Source: Plecoglossus altivelis
Lineage: Eukaryota; Chordata; Actinopteri; Osmeriformes; Plecoglossidae
Reading direction: 5' to 3'
DNA length: 64,000 nucleotides
Assembly: GCA_036571765.1 (NCBI GenBank)
Contig: BROE01000011.1
Location: 8,734,324 to 8,798,323, forward strand
Made by a program: the position numbers and the translations under genes. The notes beneath the pieces were generated by a model, which had not been told where the DNA came from, ran no database searches, and saw nothing but the letters and a program-made list of their open reading frames with translations. Of the stretch, positions 57,877-64,000 are shown piece after piece (position 1 is the first letter of the stretch; each line of letters starts with the position of its first letter).

Positions 57877-57884
57877 GGAAACGG
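57508..57884 (-). CDS. epb41: epb41 exon with first start codon (head piece)
   Basis: The acceptor CCTTTTCCCAG precedes 57884, the ATG is at 57876-57874, and the donor GCTCAG|GTACTG is at 57508. It encodes 123 codons from MTTDEADSQQ, including a conserved GLSRLFSSFLKRRS block and KAPIADPEPEL, both recognisable in mammalian 4.1R head pieces. It ends in phase 0. This start gives the long (135-kDa type) isoform. The acceptor just upstream of the ATG implies at least one further 5' untranslated exon at higher coordinates. Confidence 0.93.
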
Positions 57885-59066
57885 CTGGGAAAAGGCACAC
57901 GCGTGCACGTCACATTAGCACGCGGGAACAGCATGTGTGGAAAGAGGGTTTACGCGCTGTGGGATCGTAATTGAAATGTTACAATATGGTCATTACACAA
58001 AATATCAGCCAGCCACCCGGTGGAATGGTGGCCTCACGCATATGCAGGTCATTCTTCTAAAAGAATAAGTGAATGGACAAAAACACACACGCATGTGGAT
58101 ACAGACACACACGCGTGGACATACACACACAGGGGAATGGAAAGGCATATGTAAGAGATTTCTTCCGGATGATTCTATTGTCCCCAGGAAAGAGAGAGGT
58201 CTGGTTGTGTCTCAGTCGTCTATGTTCAGATGACTGAGCCCAGCAACATCAGGCTCAGCAGGACACCTGCTGTCATTTCATATCAACGTTATACAGTACT
58301 AAGTGTTCACCTCAGATACGTAGGTAGCTTAAAAATGCCTTTAAAACCCCCACAAAACTATACAGACAACTGGCTAATGCGTCTGGCCTTGTTATTTGGT
58401 TTCATGTTGCTTTGGCCCATCTACAACTACTATGGTCGAGGTGTGAAGAAGGGATTTAACAGCACCCAACGTCTGTCTCTTTCTCTATTTTGAACTGAAC
58501 AGTTTTCACCCGGCGAGGCAGCGGGGAGAAGGGTTGCCGTAGCAACGTCAGCTTTTATGTGGAAGGGGGGGATGGGGCAGGAGTGGTGGTGGTGGGCTTT
58601 TGCCATTGTGCTGGTTGAGTCCTCGCTGGTGACTCAGCATGGGAGCATCATGGGAGTCTGGTTGGAGCCGTGCAGACGGCTGCTGAGGATCACAGGATCA
58701 CAGACTTACACCAGCGCTCTGCCCTCCACCTCACATGGCTGCTAGCCCTGTCCACCTTTCTGTTGGAACATCATCATCATCTATCATTTTTTACCATCTA
58801 GGCCTTCTACACACACACCCAACCCCCACCGGCAGCAGACACAGTCTTTCTCGGCCCTGGTTCCTGGTTTGATGGACACAATGGGAGGTTAATCAAAGGA
58901 CGCACTTGCTTGATTGCAGTTGTGCGAGAGAATGAGGCCCATAGGAGCAAAGAGCAGCACTATGACAACCTGCCTGCTGTTCTGTTCTCACTGCAGTGCT
59001 CATGTGCAGTTCTGTCCACTGCAGCAGCTCCTCCAGGGAGGAGAGAGGTTCACAGGCCCCAGGACA

Positions 59067-59190
59067 GGAGACTGAAGGGCCCAGAACAGGAGGAGACTGA
59101 AGGGCCCAAGACAGGAGAGGAGACTGAAGGGCCCAAGACAGGAGAGGAGACTGAAGGGCCCAAGACAGGACAGGAGACTGAAGGGCCCAG
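59067..59190. repeat. 24-27-bp minisatellite, about five copies
   Basis: Units start GGAGACTGAAGGGCCCA and end in AGACAGGA(GA). It lies upstream of the first epb41 coding exon. Confidence 0.95.
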
Positions 59191-59369
59191 GTGGAGAGAA
59201 CAGAGAGAACACACTGCTCTAACAAGACATCTGACACAGCAGAGAGATCTACTTGATCGCTTCCTTCCAGGAAGTCTCTCCCACACACGAGTCAGGAGAC
59301 CCGGGCAGCCCTGTGGTCTGCAGCTGATTAACTTCCACTCTCCAGCGTCTCCTCCACCTCCCTTCCCTC

Positions 59370-59565
59370 CCTCCTTCTCCGTCTCTCTCAATCCGTCTCT
59401 CTCTCTCCGTCTCTCGCTCTCCGTCTCTCTCTCTTTGTCTCTCGCTCTCCGTCTCTCTGTCCGTCTCTCTCTCCATCTCTGTCTGTCTCTCGCTCTCCAT
59501 TTCTCTCTCCTTCTCTCTCTCTCCATCTCTCTCTCTCTGTCTCTCCCCCTGCGTTTCTCTCATCC
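59370..59565. repeat. CT-rich (TCTCTCNNTC)n tract
   Basis: About 200 bases of CTCTCCGTCTCTCGCTC-type repeats, nearly all pyrimidine on the plus strand. Confidence 0.9.
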
Positions 59566-62500
59566 CTCTCTCGTCTGCCCCTCTTTTTCTTATTTTATTT
59601 CTCCCTTCTTTCACCACTGCGGCTCGGAGACTAGAATCGCCATAATTATCACCAACATTATCATAATTCCAGTCTTTAAACAGTGATACTGCGTTCAGGC
59701 TCTCTGGGGCATAATGGAGACGAGAGGCAACCAACCATAACTGGTTATCCTCCTCAAACCAGTCATGGCTCTAAAGACCATCTGATGATGTTCTTGACTG
59801 ATACATCTCAGTACTACACTTAGTTTAATGTGATGGAAAAGGGCTAGTGTGACACAAACACTAGATGCTTGCATTCATATTTGTCTAGTTCTTGTCTCCC
59901 AGGAATTCCTCCAGTGTATTGGTCTGTAGCGTGTGTGTGTGTTCACATTAGCCTGGTTGTGTGACTCTCTAGTCCCAATTATGCTCCATAGTGCATTCTC
60001 CACATCTGACACACAGGGTGTGGGTAGATGTCAAATCCTGATCATGTAGGCAACAGGCTTGGCTCTGTCTCAAGCTCAGCACAGCAGCACACCTCCTTCC
60101 TGTCCAAACCACCTGAAACCACCCTGCTGTGGAAGGCAGAGAAGGTAAGAGGGAATGTGCACAGCCTGGAAGTGACCAAGAAGAAGAGACGGTCTTTCTG
60201 GTCTTTAAATGGCTCCCTTTGGTCCTTTAGCCAACCAAAACAACACACACCACATAACAACAACAACAACATCCCAGAGAGGCATACATGCGTCATGGAT
60301 CAGAGCAGGGGGGCGGAGGGATACTAAATCCTCTTCAGCTCTCTCTTTCTCTCTCTCCCTCTCTGCTTTTGTGCATCGTGTGACTGGTAGGCCTAACAGC
60401 ACTCCATTGCTGCTAATCCACCCATCAGCTGCCCCTCCCCCTCCCTCCCTCCCTCCCTCCCCTGGCCGCCATCACTACCATGAGGGCCTGAGCCCTGTCA
60501 CCCTGCAGCCGCCCTGCAGTGCCTCTTCATCCTGTTAGAACAGACTGTGCAGCACACAAGTTCTGTCTCAACCTTATCCAACTGCAACGCACACACTCAC
60601 TATCTCCAGAATCCCATTAAAACAGACTCCGCCTGTCAACGCACCAGCCAACGCAGTCAACTGAGACACACACACAGTGTGTGTCACACAGAGGCATGGG
60701 CAGCAAATTGGCTTGGTTAGTGATTTAACCCTTTGGTCACTCACACCTCAAGTAAGTGGATTAAGAAGAGTTACAACATTCATTATGTATGAAATCACAA
60801 AGTCTCTCTGACAATTACTAAAGCAAACTCATGCAACAACCATCCATGATCACCCTACATACACACAAACAAAACCCCCACAATGAACACACTACTAAAC
60901 AGCAGGGAGACCCTGTGTTGACATAGCAGATGTTAAGGGGTTTGTTCCAGCTTTCTGGCCTCTCTTTCTAGGGGGTCAAAGGAGGAGCCATGAGACCTTA
61001 GACTTGATTAACCCACAGCCACACAGCATGGCCAGTTTCAGTCAGTCTTATATCACTGGGTCCTAGGGTAGAACAGAATCCTAGGGTATCACATGGTCCT
61101 AGGGTATCACAGGTATGACAAGTATGTCATACGAAGTATGTCATATAAAGTATGACAAGTTGAGAAGTAGTTTCAACAGAGAATACTGCCTGTTCTGGTT
61201 ATGATAAAAGGCACGTGTGATATTTTGAAGCAGCTCTTGAAGGCCTGGTAACTCTAAGGTGCTCTGACTGATTACAGAACAACACAGGGCCAAGAACAGG
61301 GTCAATAATGGACAAAAGTTGTATGTGTGAGGACTGCTAAGAGCTTTAAAACTGTTGTGTGCTGTCTTTGCGGGTCTGTTTGTGTGTGCACACAAACGAT
61401 ACACTCTGCATGCTGTCCCTGTACCATAGCACGTGTGCACATTTGTATTTCATCGTGACAGTTTGGAACCAACTAGGTCTATTTTAATGCTGCCGCTGAA
61501 TTATTCCAAAACGTCAGTGCGTGTGAGACTATGGTGGTAAAAAAGCAGACTTGCACGTTCACCGGTCCCAACCAGGACTTTCGTACGAGCAGGATTAACT
61601 GTGCCCAGCTGCTGACAGAACATATGGAGAGAAACACACTCCCTCCACCACACGCATGGACTTCTACCAGCACGCGCCTGAACACACAGAGCCCACAACT
61701 GCTCCAAATCACCTGTCACTGTCAATCAAAAAGCTCTCTCTGATCGATCTTCATTCCTTCCAGTCCCTGACCACACTTTCTATTATGCGTGCAAAGGAAA
61801 TGTCATCACTAAAATAAAAGAAACGTATATAGAAAACCGCTTAAGCAAATCTACATTTCTAAATGCTCGGTAGATTGTAGCTGGGTGCTGAAAGTGAGCT
61901 TAAGGATTGAAAGCGGCTTTAGAATTAATCGGGCCCTGCATGGGATTACAGCAGGGTCTGTATGCTGATGTGGAGGGCAGAGGCAGCTGGATGTGTCTCT
62001 CTGTCCTCCTGGTCCCCTCCATCCTGCCCTATTCCTCTCTCACGTCCCACCCCACATCCAGCAGCCCCTCTGTAACACTGAGGTCCAGAGAAAGTGACCC
62101 AGAAAATGATGCCCTGCCTGTCTGCCCGACCTAAATGACTTCAGAGGCAGGAACTGTTTGATAAGTGACCCTCGAGAAGCATCAGGGCAGGATTTGGCAA
62201 GGACCCCTGAGACCAGAGAAATGTGTTGATCAAATGTGGGCAATATCTGGCTTCCTTTGCACTGGGAGACTGGACAGGCATGGAGGCCATGGCTCCAGGA
62301 GTTAGTGACAGCGATCGATATAATCAATGACAACACAGCCATGTGAAGTCCACCAAACAAAGCCTTCAGAGACACGCGCTCCTGTGATGTACTGTACTAC
62401 AGGGTCCATGCAAATGACAGAAAATGACCCCGCTATTCAATTTGTGAAAGGTGAAAAAGGTTGTGCGTGAGGAGAACGAAGAGAGGAAAGAAAGAGGAGA

Positions 62501-64000
62501 GGAAATGGGGGAAAGAAGAGAGGGAAAAGAGAGACTAGAGATAGACAGAAAGACTGTGAGTAAAACTGAGTACATGAACTGTGAAACATTAAAAAGAGTT
62601 GGTGGTAAAAATGTTTTGCAATCTTCTGGGTTCAATGTGATTGACACTGCAGTGTTTCAGCACATGGGTCACTCAGTGCTGAAGAGCAGAGGGTGTTGTC
62701 TTACCTTGATCTAATGACAATCCTTCTCACTTGTTGCACTTCCTGTCCCTCACATGCATAAGGATTTCGGGTCAAGAAAACTGTTGCTATGGCTACAGCA
62801 AACACTATCTCCAAAAGCAGTCAAGCCATCTCTGAAGACAGACTCTCACTGCCACCTTTAGGAATACATATATTCAGTGTATATATAACCAGCCCTTTCA
62901 CAATCTTACTCAAGCATATCAAACCAGTGAACACAAAATATAGACTTGACAAAAGGCTTAGAAATATACATGTAATCAGATGTTACAAGCGTGTCAGATG
63001 ACCATCTTGTACAGGACACAGACAGATGGAACCTATGTAGTAACCTACAGTGTTTTTCCAAGAAGTCACAGGCAACATCACCAGTAGCCATCCTCTCCCA
63101 CTACAGAACATTAGGCCTGCTTGTGAATATACTCTTTAACTACTGTAACACACACACACTTATGATACATTTAAAATCTAATTCATACATTACACAGCAG
63201 CAACATTATTCTGGCAACTACACTCCCTTGGTAAGTATCCCTGCCACAAAATTCCAATTAACCTGTTATTTCTGACCACAACAGTAACAGATGACATCAC
63301 TGATGTGTGGGAGTGATAACAATGATGGCTGTATGGGTACATTTGAACAATAAGAGACCATGTTTTCTGATAAATATATCGTCTTCCTTAAATCTAATTT
63401 CATGTTAGTAAAAACTGAAAATGGAAACCCAGTCTGGGAAATATGATATAATTTGATTTTTATTTACTTATTGAGTTACAACATGTCATAATTATGTGAG
63501 GAAGTGTATGATCAACATTGATTCTATTTTCAAACATTAGACTAAAAGGCACATTTAAAGACACTTCACAAGGTTTGAGTCTAAATGGGAGAAAAAAACA
63601 ATTTAGATGGTTTTCACTGTCTTTTGATTAAGTGTGTCCTGTGGCTGCAATTAGGCCCTACATCATCGCTGATGACTCAACGTTCCCAAGCCATTTGCGC
63701 TCGATGCAATTAAATCGAATATTTCTATCCAGCTTTACATGAGAAAATGTTTAATGGCGTAAAATGGAAACAATTGTATTCATTAGAAAAAGACCCAATT
63801 GGCTGACGCTCCAATCTTTGTGAACATGTTACCCTGCTACAATGATGCTCTTGTGTAAGCGTTCACCTACACCCGTTGTCAGACTAGAATTTTGTCTCTG
63901 ATGGTCACGAAGCCAACGCGCCACCTCATCATCTCTCATTGGTAAGGCAAGCCATATGTACATTTCTCTTCAAATAAAATGCTATGTTGGAAATCCAAAT

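Larger units (their letters stand above)
57885..64000. other. Upstream region of epb41, no gene recognised
   Basis: The acceptor just before the first start codon demands at least one upstream untranslated exon and a promoter, which may be here or beyond the right edge. I cannot place them. Only short unrelated open frames, the repeats listed and a small repeat cluster at about 61060-61160 (CCTAGGGTATCAC and GTATGTCATA units) are seen. Confidence 0.4.

Noticed and set aside
58893..59734. Long frames on both strands upstream of epb41
   Set aside because: They are driven by the 24-27-bp minisatellite and the CT-rich tract and show no domain.

Overview
The window is vertebrate nuclear DNA, most likely from a teleost fish. 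It has intron-split genes with GT-AG junctions, long AT-rich intergenic DNA and very dense microsatellites and minisatellites, and the protein 4.1 gene is compact (about 23 kb of coding span, versus far more in mammals). I cannot name the species. Three genes are supported: the last codons of an SR splicing factor (srsf4, + strand, 1-70), the single-exon membrane protein gene tmem200b (+ strand, 3830-5083), and the coding part of epb41, protein 4.1R (- strand, 57876 down to 35198). The same trio in the same relative order and orientation is found in human 1p35.3 (EPB41, TMEM200B, SRSF4), which supports the gene names over their paralogues.

Layout: 1-485 srsf4 end and 3'UTR; 486-3829 spacer and probable tmem200b 5' region; 3830-5083 tmem200b; 5084 to about 31.3 kb, about 26 kb without a recognisable gene, holding simple repeats, a decayed tRNA-Cys-like element and G-rich tracts; about 31.4-35.2 kb probable epb41 3'UTR; 35.2-57.9 kb epb41; 57.9-64 kb upstream of the first coding exon, with no gene recognised (it could hold untranslated first exons).

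I reconstructed epb41 exon by exon from splice sites, phase and family similarity. The core exons join in frame to 857 codons, against 864 residues for the long human 4.1R. They encode the head piece, the second (80-kDa type) start, a FERM domain, the FERM-adjacent region, the 21-residue spectrin-actin-binding cassette and the C-terminal domain.

The most unusual part is between the FERM-adjacent exon and the next core exon (52.9-47.8 kb). Seven symmetric phase 1-1 exons lie there (108, 117, 168, 165, 69, 369 and 78 nt; 358 codons). Five of them carry a clear or near-clear [DE]D-W-[FY]-x-L-[LM]-D...P motif just before their donor site, a sixth copy is degenerate, and one carries a long coiled coil. 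Farther down, at 41019-40723, a phase-0 open exon ends in an acidic run and a hydrophobic C-terminal tail with no residues after it. It looks like an alternative last exon that would replace the C-terminal domain with a tail anchor. Together these suggest fish 4.1R isoforms with a repeated short linear motif and, optionally, direct membrane insertion. Expression and splicing of all of these exons is inferred from sequence only.
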